Origin: Prevotella sp.
GTDB taxonomy: Bacteria; Bacteroidota; Bacteroidia; Bacteroidales; Bacteroidaceae
Length of the DNA: 64,000 nucleotides
Assembly: GCA_017548605.1 (NCBI GenBank)
Contig: JAFYZT010000008.1
Location: forward strand, 62,001 to 126,000
Direction of reading: 5' to 3'
A model generated the notes under the pieces. It saw nothing but the letters and a program-made list of their open reading frames with translations, made no database searches and was not told the DNA's origin. The first letter of the stretch is position 1; each line of letters opens with the position of its first letter. Below are positions 25,495-34,811 of the stretch, piece by piece. Position numbers and translations under genes: made by a program.

Positions 25495-27117
25495 ATGGCA
25501 AAGTTTGAAAAGTCTGTTTTGGAGAAGTACGGTATCACTGGAACTACCGAAGTGCTTTACAATCCCTCGTATGAGGTGCTTTTCGCAGAAGAGACCAAAG
25601 AAGGTCTGGAAGGTTTTGATAAAGGACAATTGACCGAGTTGGATGCTGTCAACGTGATGACAGGTATCTATACCGGCCGTTCGCCTAAGGACAAATACAT
25701 CGTTGACGATGCACAGAGCCACGACAAGGTGTGGTGGACTACTGAGGGCTATCCCAACGACAACCACCCCATGAGCGAAACTGTGTGGAAAGAAGTGAAA
25801 GAGATTGCTGTCAAGGAACTCTGCAATAAACGCCTCTTCGTGGTCGACGCTTTCTGCGGCGCCAATGAGGGTACACGTCTTGCTGTCCGTTTCATCATGG
25901 AAGTGGCTTGGCAGGCTCATTTCATCAAGAATATGTTCATCCAGCCCAGCGAAGAAGAACTGGAAAGCTTTGAGCCCAACTTCGTTATCTACAATGCCTC
26001 CAAGGCTAAGGTAGAGAACTATAAGGAGCTGGGTCTGCGCAGCGAGACCTGTGTGGCTTTCAACACCACCAGCCGTGAGCAGTGCATCATCAACACCTGG
26101 TATGGTGGTGAGATGAAGAAAGGTATGTTCTCGATGATGAACTACTTCCTGCCGTTGCAGGGTATCGCCGCCATGCACTGTTCAGCCAACACCGATATGG
26201 AAGGCAAGAACACGGCTATCTTCTTCGGCCTTTCCGGTACAGGTAAGACCACCCTTTCCACCGACCCGAAACGTCTGCTCATCGGCGACGACGAGCACGG
26301 ATGGGACGACGACGGTGTGTTCAACTTCGAAGGTGGCTGCTATGCCAAGGTTATCAACCTCGACAAAGAGAGCGAGCCCGATATCTACAACGCTATCCGT
26401 CGCGACGCCCTGTTGGAGAATGTTACCGTGGATGGTGAGGGCAAGATTGATTTCGCCGACAAGAGCGTGACCGAGAATACCCGCGTAAGCTATCCTATCG
26501 AGCATATTGAGAAGATTGTAAAGCCTATCTATGGCAAGAGCGCTGGTCCCGCTGCCGAGAATGTTATCTTCCTGAGCGCCGACGCCTTCGGTGTGCTGCC
26601 TCCGGTGAGCATCCTCGATCCCGAGCAGACCAAGTATTACTTCCTGAGCGGTTTCACAGCCAAGTTGGCAGGTACCGAACGTGGTATCACAGAGCCCACT
26701 CCTACCTTCTCGGCTTGCTTCGGCCAGGCTTTCCTCGAGTTGCATCCCACGAAGTATGCTGAGGAACTGGTGAAGCGCATGGAGAAGAGTGGTGCCAAGG
26801 CTTATCTGGTGAACACTGGTTGGAACGGTACGGGCAAGCGTATCTCCATCAAGGACACTCGTGGCATCATTGACGCCATCCTCGGTGGAGCCATCTTGAA
26901 AGCTCCCACCAAGCGCATTCCTTACTTCAACCTTGAAGTGCCCACACAGCTGGACGGCGTGGCATGGGGTATTCTTGACCCGCGTGACACCTATCAGAAT
27001 CGCGCAGAGTGGGACGAGAAAGCCAAAGACCTGGCTGGCCGCTTCATCAAGAACTTCGTGAAGTACGAAGGAAATGAGGCTGGTAAGGCTCTCGTGGCTG
27101 CCGGACCGAAACTGTAA
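25495..27117 (+). CDS. pckA: Phosphoenolpyruvate carboxykinase (ATP)
   Basis: 540 residues, full family length. It interconverts oxaloacetate plus ATP with phosphoenolpyruvate, CO2 and ADP. In succinate-producing Bacteroidales the enzyme usually runs in the CO2-fixing direction (family knowledge). Seen: [10 protein letters not shown], the P-loop [37 protein letters not shown] and NTGWNGTG. Single gene with its own -7 box and a hairpin terminator, enclosed by an inverted repeat pair. The smooth codon use suggests high expression. Confidence 0.97.
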   Translation: MAKFEKSVLEKYGITGTTEVLYNPSYEVLFAEETKEGLEGFDKGQLTELDAVNVMTGIYTGRSPKDKYIVDDAQSHDKVWWTTEGYPNDNHPMSETVWKEVKEIAVKELCNKRLFVVDAFCGANEGTRLAVRFIMEVAWQAHFIKNMFIQPSEEELESFEPNFVIYNASKAKVENYKELGLRSETCVAFNTTSREQCIINTWYGGEMKKGMFSMMNYFLPLQGIAAMHCSANTDMEGKNTAIFFGLSGTGKTTLSTDPKRLLIGDDEHGWDDDGVFNFEGGCYAKVINLDKESEPDIYNAIRRDALLENVTVDGEGKIDFADKSVTENTRVSYPIEHIEKIVKPIYGKSAGPAAENVIFLSADAFGVLPPVSILDPEQTKYYFLSGFTAKLAGTERGITEPTPTFSACFGQAFLELHPTKYAEELVKRMEKSGAKAYLVNTGWNGTGKRISIKDTRGIIDAILGGAILKAPTKRIPYFNLEVPTQLDGVAWGILDPRDTYQNRAEWDEKAKDLAGRFIKNFVKYEGNEAGKALVAAGPKL

Positions 27118-27120
27118 TCA

Positions 27121-27148
27121 GGGAGCAAGGGGCAGGGAGCAAGAGAAT
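27121..27148 (-). repeat. Right member of the inverted repeat pair around pckA
   Basis: Starts 4 bases after the pckA stop codon. It is the near reverse complement of 25041-25068 and contains GGGAGCAAGG and AGCAAGAGAAT. Confidence 0.7.
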
Positions 27149-27191
27149 AGCTTGGAACCTTGCCTGTATTCCTGAAAACATACAATAAACC

Positions 27192-27224
27192 ATCGGGACA
27201 TCCATTGGGTGTTCCGATTTTTTT
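27192..27224 (+). terminator. Terminator of pckA
   Basis: ATCGGGACATCC pairs with GGGTGTTCCGAT (12 pairs, two of them G-T) around a 3-base loop, followed by T7. Between it and 27360 nothing else is seen. Confidence 0.75.
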
Positions 27225-27360
27225 ATGGATTTCACGTATTGTAGGTGAGACGAGCACGCTCCCTTCACTCCTCTCACTCCTCATGTTGATTTATATCAAA
27301 AAATTATACAATATTCGGAAAAAGGTAGTCGCTGAGACAATTGATAAGCGGAAAAGCACG

Positions 27361-27368
27361 TATCTTTG
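27361..27368 (+). promoter_or_regulatory. -7 box for the 33-residue ORF
   Basis: TATCTTTG followed by CATCG. A TTG lies 17 bases upstream, closer than usual. The predicted start is about 52 bases before the small ORF. Confidence 0.45.
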
Positions 27369-27427
27369 CATCGTGTTCGTGAGAATACTTATTCATAGGT
27401 TAGTAGTTTGATAGATTTTTTAAGGTA

Positions 27428-27529
27428 ATGATTATGTTATTAGATTTTGAAACAGCCATGGTGTTGGCTTTCGTAGGACTGATGACCACCCTTTGTGTGG
27501 TCAGACTAATGAAGACCAACATCCGTTAA
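27428..27529 (+). CDS. Candidate 33-residue membrane microprotein
   Basis: An open frame of 33 codons (MIMLLDFETAMV then LAFVGLMTTLCVV and a basic end RLMKTNIR). It reads as one transmembrane helix with a positive C-terminal tail, the usual look of bacterial small membrane proteins. It lies between a -7 box at 27361 and a terminator at 27541, so it forms a compact unit of about 200 bases. A second in-frame ATG is at 27434. It could instead be an sRNA whose hairpin (GACCAC/GTGGTC, near 27484) falls in the frame by chance. No family is recognised. Confidence 0.45.
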   Translation: MIMLLDFETAMVLAFVGLMTTLCVVRLMKTNIR

Positions 27530-27540
27530 GATGTTTTCAG

Positions 27541-27578
27541 GAGGCCGGGATGAGCGATTCATGTCGTCCTCTTTTTTT
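27541..27578 (+). terminator. Terminator of the small ORF unit
   Basis: GAGGCCGGGATGA against TCATGTCGTCCTC pairs at 11 of 13 positions (one G-T) around a 5-base loop, followed by T7. Confidence 0.65.
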
Positions 27579-27672
27579 GTATCTAACTCTAAACAGACCT
27601 TAAAAATACTCATTTATTCAATAATTTGTATAATATTGAAGCAAAAAGAAGTCTTTTTTGCGGATTTCTGCT

Positions 27673-27680
27673 TAAATTTG
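27673..27680 (+). promoter_or_regulatory. -7 box for the DUF6242 gene
   Basis: TAAATTTG followed by CACCC, 111 bases before the ATG. No -33 TTG at normal spacing. Confidence 0.4.
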
Positions 27681-27791
27681 CACCCTAAATACCCATGACC
27701 GACAGCGTTAAGACACGTGATGCGGGCCAATGTTGGTGCGCGAAAGGTAAGCTTTGGGTAATTGATACATGAATTATTAATCTGAAAACGG

Positions 27792-29207
27792 ATGAAAAGA
27801 ATATTCTTGCCCTTGGCATGGCTCTGCATGGCAGCCGTCGTGTTTACGTCATGTCTTGGCGACAATGAAGATGAGTATATCTCCTATAACGACACTGCCA
27901 TCTCGGCGTTCGTACTCGGTACCATGAACCGTTACTTGCACACAACGAGCAGCAAGGGAGTGGATAGCGTATATAAAGAGACCTATACGGGTAACGTCTA
28001 TAAGTTCTACATCGACCATATCAATCGTACGGTTTATAATCCCGACTCATTGCCCTATGGTACTGATGCCAAGCATGTGGTATGTACCATCACAGCCAAG
28101 AACTCAGGCTATATCGGTATCAAAAGTTTGACCAGCGACAGCATCAATTCTTACGTCAGTAGTGACTCTATCGATTTCTCAACGCCGCGCATCATCGTGA
28201 TAGCCTCGAACGACTTGACGGCTACACGTAACTATACCGTCAAGGTGAACGTACACCAAGAGAAGGCTGATGAATTCAAGTGGCAGCAGATGACCACACC
28301 AGAGTGGCTGGCGGGTATGCAGTCGCTTCGTGCACTGCCCTGCGGCGACCGAATGTTTGTATTCGGGTCTGCCGACGGTTCCACGGGTGTCATTTATTCC
28401 TCTTCTTTGGAAAATGGTAACGAATGGACAGCCGTCACCCCCGATATCAGCGGGTCACTGCCAGCAGATATCCATGAGAATGTAGTGGTGAAAGACGACT
28501 TGTTGTATGTGAAAGTGGGAGATAAACTGTTCCGCAGTGCCAATGGTGAGAACTGGGAAGAGGTAGGTAATATTCCCTATCGCCAATTAGTGGGTTCTTC
28601 GGCGAACCAACTTTTTGCTTTGGGCAATGACAATCTGTTATATGCCTCGTCAGATAATGGTGCCTCGTGGACTGTTGAGACATTGGATGACCAGGTTACT
28701 TTACTCCCCACGACTGATGTCAACGTGGTGGCCGCCCCGTTGGTCACTGATGAATCGGCAGAGCGTATTATCATGGCAGGTAACCGTGATGTGACAGCCT
28801 ATCCCGATGATGACAAAGCCGTGGTTTGGGTAAAGATCAATCCGTCGGAAAGTGTTGAAAATTCATGGATGTTACTCACCCCCACCAAGAGCTATGCTCT
28901 GCCGAGGATGAACCATCTGGCTATGGTACCCTATGCCAAAGGATTGCTGGCCTTGGGCGCAGAAGGGGTAGGGGCTTGCGACCAAACTGCTTTCTCGAAA
29001 TTCTTCTTTAGTCTGGACGGTGGACTGTTGTGGCAGACGGACAGCCGATTCGTCCTGCCTTCGGCTTTTGCTAGCGGCAGTGTATTCTCCATGACTGTTG
29101 ATAACAACCATTTCATCTGGTTGTTCTGTTCGGAGAGTGGACAGGTGTGGCGTGGACGTCTCAATGAAGAGGGATGGCAAAAAGAAGAAAAAGCGATTAC
29201 ACAATAA
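27792..29207 (+). CDS. DUF6242 lipoprotein with BNR/sortilin-like repeats
   Basis: A 471-residue lipoprotein (lipobox VFTSC, Cys20). Residues ~30-160 are an N-terminal beta domain (SYNDTAISAFVLGTM), and the rest is a beta-propeller-like region with Asp-box-type repeats (SADGSTGVIYSSSLENGNEWTAV, SSDNGASWTVET, SLDGGLLWQTD). Proteins of this kind are common in Bacteroidales and their role is unknown. Glycan or protein binding at the surface is inference. It precedes an outer membrane DUF6089 protein by 93 bases. Confidence 0.82.
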   Translation: MKRIFLPLAWLCMAAVVFTSCLGDNEDEYISYNDTAISAFVLGTMNRYLHTTSSKGVDSVYKETYTGNVYKFYIDHINRTVYNPDSLPYGTDAKHVVCTITAKNSGYIGIKSLTSDSINSYVSSDSIDFSTPRIIVIASNDLTATRNYTVKVNVHQEKADEFKWQQMTTPEWLAGMQSLRALPCGDRMFVFGSADGSTGVIYSSSLENGNEWTAVTPDISGSLPADIHENVVVKDDLLYVKVGDKLFRSANGENWEEVGNIPYRQLVGSSANQLFALGNDNLLYASSDNGASWTVETLDDQVTLLPTTDVNVVAAPLVTDESAERIIMAGNRDVTAYPDDDKAVVWVKINPSESVENSWMLLTPTKSYALPRMNHLAMVPYAKGLLALGAEGVGACDQTAFSKFFFSLDGGLLWQTDSRFVLPSAFASGSVFSMTVDNNHFIWLFCSESGQVWRGRLNEEGWQKEEKAITQ

Positions 29208-29214
29208 AACAAAG

Positions 29215-29296
29215 AGTAAAGGAGTTAAAGAGTTGAGGAGTGAAGAATAGCCTGTGGTATTTTTTCTTAGCTCATAACTCATCACTCATAAACGTA
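29215..29296. repeat. Word repeats before the DUF6089 gene
   Basis: AAAGGAGTTAAAGAGTTGAGGAGTG-type words (29215-29245) and CTCATAACTCATCACTCATAAAC words (29269-29291) fill the spacer. Confidence 0.5.
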
Positions 29297-29300
29297 AATA

Positions 29301-29984
29301 ATGCGAAGACTGTTTCCATTTCTCCTGTTGTTGATGACCATGACTCCCGTCATGGCCCAGGATGATGTGGAATACCAGATGGAAGTGGGTGGCGGTCTTG
29401 GATTGCTCAATTACCAGGGTGACTTCAACGGCTCCTTAACGAAGAGCCTGCAGCCCATGGGCTGTTTATTGCTACGCAGGGTATTCAACCCCTATATGGG
29501 TCTTCGGGCAGACGTGGGTGTGGGGAAAATCAAAGGTTCATCAGCAGATGCAGACACCTATTACCCCGATATGGATGTAACACCTTATAAGTTCGATAAT
29601 CTCCTGGCCGACCTCAATGTGGTGTTTGAATGTAATTTCTGGCCATATGGCACTGGAAGGGAATATCGTGGCGCCAAGAGGATTACACCCTACGTGTTTG
29701 GTGGCATCGGTGGCACATTTGTCAAGGGTGACGAGAAAAACGTGTTCACCGCCAATGTGCCTTTTGGCATCGGCGTAAAATACAAGATGGGCGACCGTAC
29801 CAACATCGGCATTTCCTATGCCATGCATATCTCCATGAGCGATAAGTTGGATGGCTTTAAGGACCCCTACGGCATCAAGAGCAGCGGACTGTTCAAAAAC
29901 ACCGACTGTTATGGCATGCTCAAAGTGACATTGACCTACAGCTTCATGGCTAAATGCCGCACTTGTCACAACGATGATTATTAG
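29301..29984 (+). CDS. DUF6089 outer membrane beta-barrel protein
   Basis: 227 residues: signal peptide MRRLFPFLLLLMTMTPVMAQ, then alternating strands with glycines (EVGGGLGLLNYQGDFNG, PYVFGGIGGTFVKG, IGISYAMHISMSDKLDG). It ends with FMAKCRTCHNDDY, a conserved cysteine tail of this family. A small outer membrane barrel is likely. In Bacteroidales a gene like this usually precedes uppS and bamA (recalled synteny), so it may take part in envelope assembly; the exact role is unknown. Confidence 0.85.
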   Translation: MRRLFPFLLLLMTMTPVMAQDDVEYQMEVGGGLGLLNYQGDFNGSLTKSLQPMGCLLLRRVFNPYMGLRADVGVGKIKGSSADADTYYPDMDVTPYKFDNLLADLNVVFECNFWPYGTGREYRGAKRITPYVFGGIGGTFVKGDEKNVFTANVPFGIGVKYKMGDRTNIGISYAMHISMSDKLDGFKDPYGIKSSGLFKNTDCYGMLKVTLTYSFMAKCRTCHNDDY

Positions 29985-30052
29985 AACCCACCCCGGCCCT
30001 CCCAAAGGGAGGGGGGTGAATGTTGAGTGTTGAATGTTGAGTGTTGAGTGGG
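29985..30052. repeat. GC-rich palindrome copy followed by TGTTGAGTG word array
   Basis: 29985-30017: AACCCACCCCGG then CCCTCCCAAAGGGAGGGG, starting right after the DUF6089 stop. 30018-30052: about five TGTTGAGTG/TGTTGAATG words. Confidence 0.75.
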
Positions 30053-30083
30053 TGAAGGATGAAAAAGAAATTTGTCATTTGAA

Positions 30084-30833
30084 ATGAACATAGAAATAGA
30101 TAACAATCGCATACCGCAGCATATTGCCATTATCATGGATGGCAATGGCCGGTGGGCCACCGAACGTGGAAAGTCGCGCAGCTATGGTCATCAGGCTGGT
30201 GTTGAGTCGGTGCGCGCCGTGACTACAGTGTGCAAGAACATAGGTGTGAAATATCTCACCCTATATACCTTCTCCACCGAGAACTGGAACCGTCCGGAAG
30301 AGGAAGTGGCTTCTCTCATGGCTCTGGTGCTCTCTGCCCTCGAGGAAGAGATCTTCATGAAGAACAATGTGCGGCTGCGTGTGATTGGTGATTTCGACCG
30401 TTTGCCCGCCAGCGTACAGGATAAGCTCAACGAGGTGATGGAACATACCGCAGCCAACGATGCCATGACCATGACCCTTGCCCTGAGCTATTCGTCGCGA
30501 TGGGAGATGACACAGGCTGCCAAGGAGATAGCCGCAGAGGTGGCCGAGGGCAGGATGCAGATAGACGATATCAACGAGGATGCGCTGTCGGCGCACATGA
30601 ACACCCGTTATATGCCTGATCCCGACCTGCTCATACGCACCGGAGGCGAGGTGAGGGTTTCCAACTACCTGCTTTGGCAAATCGCTTATTCGGAGCTGTA
30701 TTTCTGTGACACCTACTGGCCCGATTTTGGTGAGGATAACCTGTTGGAAGCCATTGCTGATTATCAGCGTAGGCAACGTCGTTTCGGTAAGACCGAGGCA
30801 CAGGTGGAAGAGAACAATAATGACTTGAAATAA
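30084..30833 (+). CDS. uppS: Isoprenyl (undecaprenyl) diphosphate synthase
   Basis: 249 residues. It extends farnesyl diphosphate with isopentenyl units to make the C55 lipid carrier for peptidoglycan and surface glycans. Seen: [12 protein letters not shown] with the catalytic aspartate, ENWNRP, and [20 protein letters not shown], where the family usually has RTSGE. The ATG at 30084 is preferred to an in-frame TTG at 30072. It opens the uppS-bamA-skp-murI cluster and ends 18 bases before bamA. Confidence 0.95.
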   Translation: MNIEIDNNRIPQHIAIIMDGNGRWATERGKSRSYGHQAGVESVRAVTTVCKNIGVKYLTLYTFSTENWNRPEEEVASLMALVLSALEEEIFMKNNVRLRVIGDFDRLPASVQDKLNEVMEHTAANDAMTMTLALSYSSRWEMTQAAKEIAAEVAEGRMQIDDINEDALSAHMNTRYMPDPDLLIRTGGEVRVSNYLLWQIAYSELYFCDTYWPDFGEDNLLEAIADYQRRQRRFGKTEAQVEENNNDLK

Positions 30834-30851
30834 GAATATTCGATTTATTCG

Positions 30852-33479
30852 ATGATGAAATATATTAATAAGGTGATATTGTCCGTGCTGGCGATGACGT
30901 TCAGCATGGCTCTCTATGCCCAGCAACGAGTGGAGCATCCCGATGTGTCGTATGCCGGCACGCCCCGAACCTGTACGCTTGCCGGATTGACGGTGTCGGG
31001 CGTGGAAGGCTACGAGGATTATGTGCTTTTGAGCATTTCCGGTCTTAAAGTAGGACAACAGGTGACCATCCCTGGCAACGAGGTGACTGATGCTGTGAAG
31101 CGTTATTGGCGCCATGGCCTGTTCTCGGATGTAAAAATCAGTGTTGACAGCATCGTGGGTGACAATGCTTATTTGCATATCAACCTGGCCATCCGTCCCC
31201 GTATCTCGACAATCAATTATATTGGTCTGAAGAAATCGGAGCGCGAGGATATGGAGCAGAAACTGGGTATCATCAAGGGAGGTCAGGTTACACCTAACAT
31301 CATCGACCGTGCCAAGATATTGGCCAAGCGCTATTTCGACGAAAAAGGTTACAAGAATGCGGATATTACCATCACGCAACGTGATGACGTGGCCAACAAG
31401 AACCAGGTGATTCTCGATGTCACCGTCGACAAGAAAGAGAAGATGAAGGTGCATGAGATTATCATCGAGGGTAATGACCATCTGACGGACTCGAAAATCA
31501 AAGGTGGAATGTTCCGCAAAGGTGCTTTCTCTAAGATTCATGAGGCTGGCAAACTCGCCAATTTCTTCAAGTCGAAGAAATTTACCCCAGAACGTTGGAA
31601 GGAAGACAAGCAGAAACTGATTGAGAAATACAACGAATACGGTTACCGCGATGCCACCATCCTGGCCGATAGTGTTTGGAACTATGACGAGAAACACGTC
31701 AATGTGTACGTGAAAGTGGATGAGGGACAGCAATATTTCGTGCGCAACATCACGTGGGTGGGTAACACCGTCTATCCCACTGACAAGCTGAGTCAGATAC
31801 TGGGCATGCAGAAAGGTGATGTCTATAACCAGAAACTGCTCAACAAACGCCTTACTGAGGATGACGATGCCGTGGGTAACCTATATTGGAACAATGGTTA
31901 CTTGTTCTACCAGTTGCAACCCACCGAGGTGAACATCGTAGGTGACAGCATCGACTTGGAGATGCGTATTACCGAGGGTATACAGGCACATATCAGCCAT
32001 GTGAACATTTTCGGTAACACACGACTCTATGAGAATGTGGTGCGCCGCGAGCTCCGTACCAAGCCAGGTGATTTGTTCTCCAAAGATGCGCTCATGCGTT
32101 CGGCCCGTGAGTTGGCCTCCATGGGACATTTCGACCCGGAAAAGGTGAACCCCGACGTGCAGCCTAACTACGAAGAAGGTACCGTGGATATCAACTGGAA
32201 CCTCGAACAGAAGTCGAACGATCAGATTGAGTTCTCGTTGGGTTGGGGACAGACGGGTGTCATCGGACGCGTGGGATTGAAGCTCAACAACTTCTCCATG
32301 GCCAACTTGTTCAATAAGAACAAGGAACATCGTGGTATCCTGCCTATTGGCGATGGCGAGGTGCTCTCCATCGGTGCACAGACCAATGGTACGTACTACC
32401 AGTCGTATAACCTGTCTTATTCCACGGCATGGTTTGGTGGCAAACGACCTATACAGTTCAGCTTCGGTGTGTATTTCTCGAAGCAGACCGACGTGTCGAG
32501 TTCGTATTACAATAGCGGTTATATGAACAATTACTATAATTACCTGTATGGCGTTGGTTCCTATTACGGCAATTATTATAATTCATACGAAAACTATTAC
32601 GACCCCGACAAATATGTGAAGCTGTTGGGTGCCTCGTTGGGATGGGGTAAACGTCTGAGCTGGCCTGATGACTATTTCACGCTCTCAATGAACATATCGT
32701 ATACCCGCTATATGCTCAAGAATTGGCGTTATTTCCTCATGACATCGGGTAACTCTAACAATCTCAACCTGAACTTTGCCATCAACAGGGCATCTACCGA
32801 CAACCAGCTCTTCCCTCGTTCGGGTAGTGAGTTCTCCGCTTCATTGTCCATCACACCGCCATGGTCGTTGTGGGACGGCAAGGACTATTCGCAGTTGGCC
32901 AACAACAGCCAATCGCCCGATTATGTGAAGGAGCAGCAGGAGAAATACCGTTGGGTGGAATATCATAAATGGAAATTCAAAGCCCGCACATTCACCGCGC
33001 TGACCAACAACGTGAAATGTCTGGTGCTCATGGCACGTGTGGAATTCGGTCTGTTGGGCTCCTATAACAAATATAAGAAGTCGCCGTTTGAAACCTTCTA
33101 TATGGGTGGTGACGGTATGAGCGGCTATAGTACTGGTTATGCCGAGGAGACCATCGGTTTGCGCGGTTATGAGAATGGTTCGCTGACGCCCTATGGCTAT
33201 TCGGGCTATGCCTACGACCGCATGACGCTGGAACTCCGTTATCCTTTCCTCCTGGGCAACACCACCATCTACGGACTTGGGTTTGTGGAAGGCGGTAATG
33301 CTTGGGCTGAGACCAGAGACTTCAATCCCTTCGACATGAAACGTAGTGCCGGCGTGGGTGTGCGTATCTTCCTTCCCATGGTGGGTCTGATGGGTATTGA
33401 CTGGGCCTACGGATTCGACACCGTATGGGGCAAGAAAGGTGGCGGCCAGTTCCACTTCATTCTCGGACAGGAATTCTAA
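30852..33479 (+). CDS. bamA: Outer membrane protein assembly factor BamA
   Basis: 875 residues. Signal peptide to about residue 24 (ends LYAQ), then POTRA domains over ~30-430 (GLKVGQQV, GLKKSEREDMEQKLGI, GNDHLTDSKIKGGMF, RNITWVGNTVYPTDKLS, ISHVNIFGNTRLYENVVRREL) and a C-terminal 16-strand barrel with YGYSGYAYDRMTLELRYPFL and the final aromatic (GQEF). It inserts beta-barrel proteins into the outer membrane. Residues ~550-586 form a Tyr/Asn-rich insertion, probably an external loop. Three Skp-type chaperone genes follow. Confidence 0.95.
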   Translation: MMKYINKVILSVLAMTFSMALYAQQRVEHPDVSYAGTPRTCTLAGLTVSGVEGYEDYVLLSISGLKVGQQVTIPGNEVTDAVKRYWRHGLFSDVKISVDSIVGDNAYLHINLAIRPRISTINYIGLKKSEREDMEQKLGIIKGGQVTPNIIDRAKILAKRYFDEKGYKNADITITQRDDVANKNQVILDVTVDKKEKMKVHEIIIEGNDHLTDSKIKGGMFRKGAFSKIHEAGKLANFFKSKKFTPERWKEDKQKLIEKYNEYGYRDATILADSVWNYDEKHVNVYVKVDEGQQYFVRNITWVGNTVYPTDKLSQILGMQKGDVYNQKLLNKRLTEDDDAVGNLYWNNGYLFYQLQPTEVNIVGDSIDLEMRITEGIQAHISHVNIFGNTRLYENVVRRELRTKPGDLFSKDALMRSARELASMGHFDPEKVNPDVQPNYEEGTVDINWNLEQKSNDQIEFSLGWGQTGVIGRVGLKLNNFSMANLFNKNKEHRGILPIGDGEVLSIGAQTNGTYYQSYNLSYSTAWFGGKRPIQFSFGVYFSKQTDVSSSYYNSGYMNNYYNYLYGVGSYYGNYYNSYENYYDPDKYVKLLGASLGWGKRLSWPDDYFTLSMNISYTRYMLKNWRYFLMTSGNSNNLNLNFAINRASTDNQLFPRSGSEFSASLSITPPWSLWDGKDYSQLANNSQSPDYVKEQQEKYRWVEYHKWKFKARTFTALTNNVKCLVLMARVEFGLLGSYNKYKKSPFETFYMGGDGMSGYSTGYAEETIGLRGYENGSLTPYGYSGYAYDRMTLELRYPFLLGNTTIYGLGFVEGGNAWAETRDFNPFDMKRSAGVGVRIFLPMVGLMGIDWAYGFDTVWGKKGGGQFHFILGQEF

Positions 33480-33480
33480 G

Positions 33481-33563
33481 AGCCCCTTCCCTATCCCTCC
33501 CCAAGGGGAGTGTGTAGATTACGAGGAAATTGTTCTCCCCCTTGGGGGAGTTAGAGAGGGGCC
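33481..33563. repeat. Paired GC-rich palindromes forming a long imperfect hairpin
   Basis: Begins after the bamA stop. It holds CCCTCCCCAAGGGGAG and CTCCCCCTTGGGGGAG; outer arms AGCCCCTT and AGAGGGGCC can pair across about 80 bases. It lies between bamA and the first skp gene and may tune downstream expression. Confidence 0.65.
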
Positions 33564-33659
33564 TAATTAAAATAAATGTTAAATAATTGTTGGCGTCATG
33601 TGACAATTCTCCTGCTTGCCCGTCAAACAAGGGAACCAACAAAAACAAAACGACAGACG

Positions 33660-34172
33660 ATGAAAAAACTGATGATCTTAAGCCTTTTGGCTATGATGGC
33701 AATGGTGAGCCATGCCCAGAAATTCGCATTGGTCGATATGGACTATATCCTTCGCAATGTGCCAGCCTATGAACGCGCCAACGAACAGCTCAATCAGGTA
33801 TCTCGCAAGTGGCAAGCCGAGGTTGAGGCTCTCAATACTGAGGCGGCTACTATGTACAAGAACTACCAGAACGAGGTGGTTTTCCTCTCGCAGGAACAGA
33901 AACAGAAAAAGCAAGAGGAAATCATGAACAAGGAAAAGGAAGCCAGCGAACTGAAGAAGAAATATTTCGGTCCGGAAGGCGAATTGTTCAAGAAACGCGA
34001 GGCTTTAATGACCCCCATTCAGGAAGAGATTTACAATGCCGTGAAAGACATTTCTGAACTTCGCGGTTATTCGTTGGTGCTTGACCGTGCCAGCAATGGA
34101 GGCATCATCTTCGGCTCACCGAAAATAGACATCAGCAACGAAGTGCTTGAAAAATTAGGCTATTCCAATTAA
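33660..34172 (+). CDS. skp: OmpH/Skp family periplasmic chaperone (copy 1)
   Basis: 170 residues. The ATG at 33660 starts a signal peptide (MKKLMILSLLAMMAMVSHAQ). The mature protein has the Skp head-strand FALVDMDYILRNVPAYERA and long Lys/Glu/Gln-rich helices (SQEQKQKKQEEIMNKEKEASE) forming the tentacles. It should hold unfolded outer membrane proteins on their way to BamA, encoded just upstream. First of three tandem paralogues of unlike sequence but the same layout. Confidence 0.9.
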   Translation: MKKLMILSLLAMMAMVSHAQKFALVDMDYILRNVPAYERANEQLNQVSRKWQAEVEALNTEAATMYKNYQNEVVFLSQEQKQKKQEEIMNKEKEASELKKKYFGPEGELFKKREALMTPIQEEIYNAVKDISELRGYSLVLDRASNGGIIFGSPKIDISNEVLEKLGYSN

Positions 34173-34178
34173 TTATAT

Positions 34179-34186
34179 TAATTTTG
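34179..34186 (+). promoter_or_regulatory. -7 box upstream of skp copy 2
   Basis: TAATTTTG followed by CCGC, 55 bases before the ATG. No TTG at normal spacing. It may give extra transcription of the later skp genes and murI. Confidence 0.35.
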
Positions 34187-34241
34187 CCGCGCCATTGTGG
34201 CAAAGAAGCAAGAAAACAATAATCACTTAATAACGAAAGAA

Positions 34242-34739
34242 ATGAAGAAACTATTTTTGATGTTGATGCTGTGCGCTCCCCTTTCACTCTTTGCACAGCA
34301 GAAGTTTGGCCATGTGGATCTTGACAAAGTGATCCAATCGTTGCCTGAATATACTACTGCCATGCAGGAGTTGGAAGCTCTTGGCAAGCAATATGAACAG
34401 GAGCTGACCGCTTCTCAGACAGAGTTGCAGCGTTTGGCCGAGGAATACGACAAGACCAAGAGCACACTTAGTGCTACTCAGCAGCAGGAGAAGGAAGCCG
34501 ACCTTCAGGAGAAATATCAACGCATTACCGAGCAGGCCCAGCAGAACCAACAAGCGTTCCAACGTGCCCAGCAGGAGAAGATGGCTCCCATCCAGCAACG
34601 TGTGATGCAGGCTGTTGAAGCAGTTGGCAAAGCTGGTGGTTATGTCTACATCATGTCAAACGGCTCTCTTCCTTACATCAACGACAGTATCAGTAAGGAT
34701 GTGACGAGCGATGTGAAAGCTCAGTTAGCTAAAAAATAA
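34242..34739 (+). CDS. skp: OmpH/Skp family periplasmic chaperone (copy 2)
   Basis: 165 residues. The ATG at 34242 starts MKKLFLMLMLCAPLSLFAQ; the longer frame from 34197 is not a signal peptide. The mature part begins QKFGHVDLDKVIQSLPEYTTAM and continues as Gln/Glu-rich coiled coil (QQQEKEADLQEKYQRITEQAQ), ending with the YVYIMSNGS core strand. Same role as copy 1: chaperone of outer membrane proteins. Two skp genes near bamA are usual in Bacteroidales. Confidence 0.9.
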   Translation: MKKLFLMLMLCAPLSLFAQQKFGHVDLDKVIQSLPEYTTAMQELEALGKQYEQELTASQTELQRLAEEYDKTKSTLSATQQQEKEADLQEKYQRITEQAQQNQQAFQRAQQEKMAPIQQRVMQAVEAVGKAGGYVYIMSNGSLPYINDSISKDVTSDVKAQLAKK

Positions 34740-34760
34740 ACATTCATACATCTGTTTATG

Positions 34761-34786
34761 GGGGCAGGCACAAATATGCTTGCCCC
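34761..34786 (+). terminator. Attenuator-like hairpin between skp copies 2 and 3
   Basis: GGGGCAGGCA pairs with TGCTTGCCCC (10 pairs, one G-T) around a 6-base loop, followed by TTGTTACACTTTT. The weak T run suggests partial termination inside the operon. Confidence 0.5.
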
Positions 34787-34811
34787 TTGTTACACTTTTA
34801 ACCGACACGAC

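Noticed and set aside
25258-26178. 306-codon minus-strand frame covering the pckA 5' region
   Set aside because: Runs through the pckA promoter and signature-rich coding region; no supporting feature.
30261-31733. 490-codon open frame on the minus strand opposite uppS and bamA
   Set aside because: Antisense to two clear genes, His-rich composition typical of mirror frames, no signal or domain motif.
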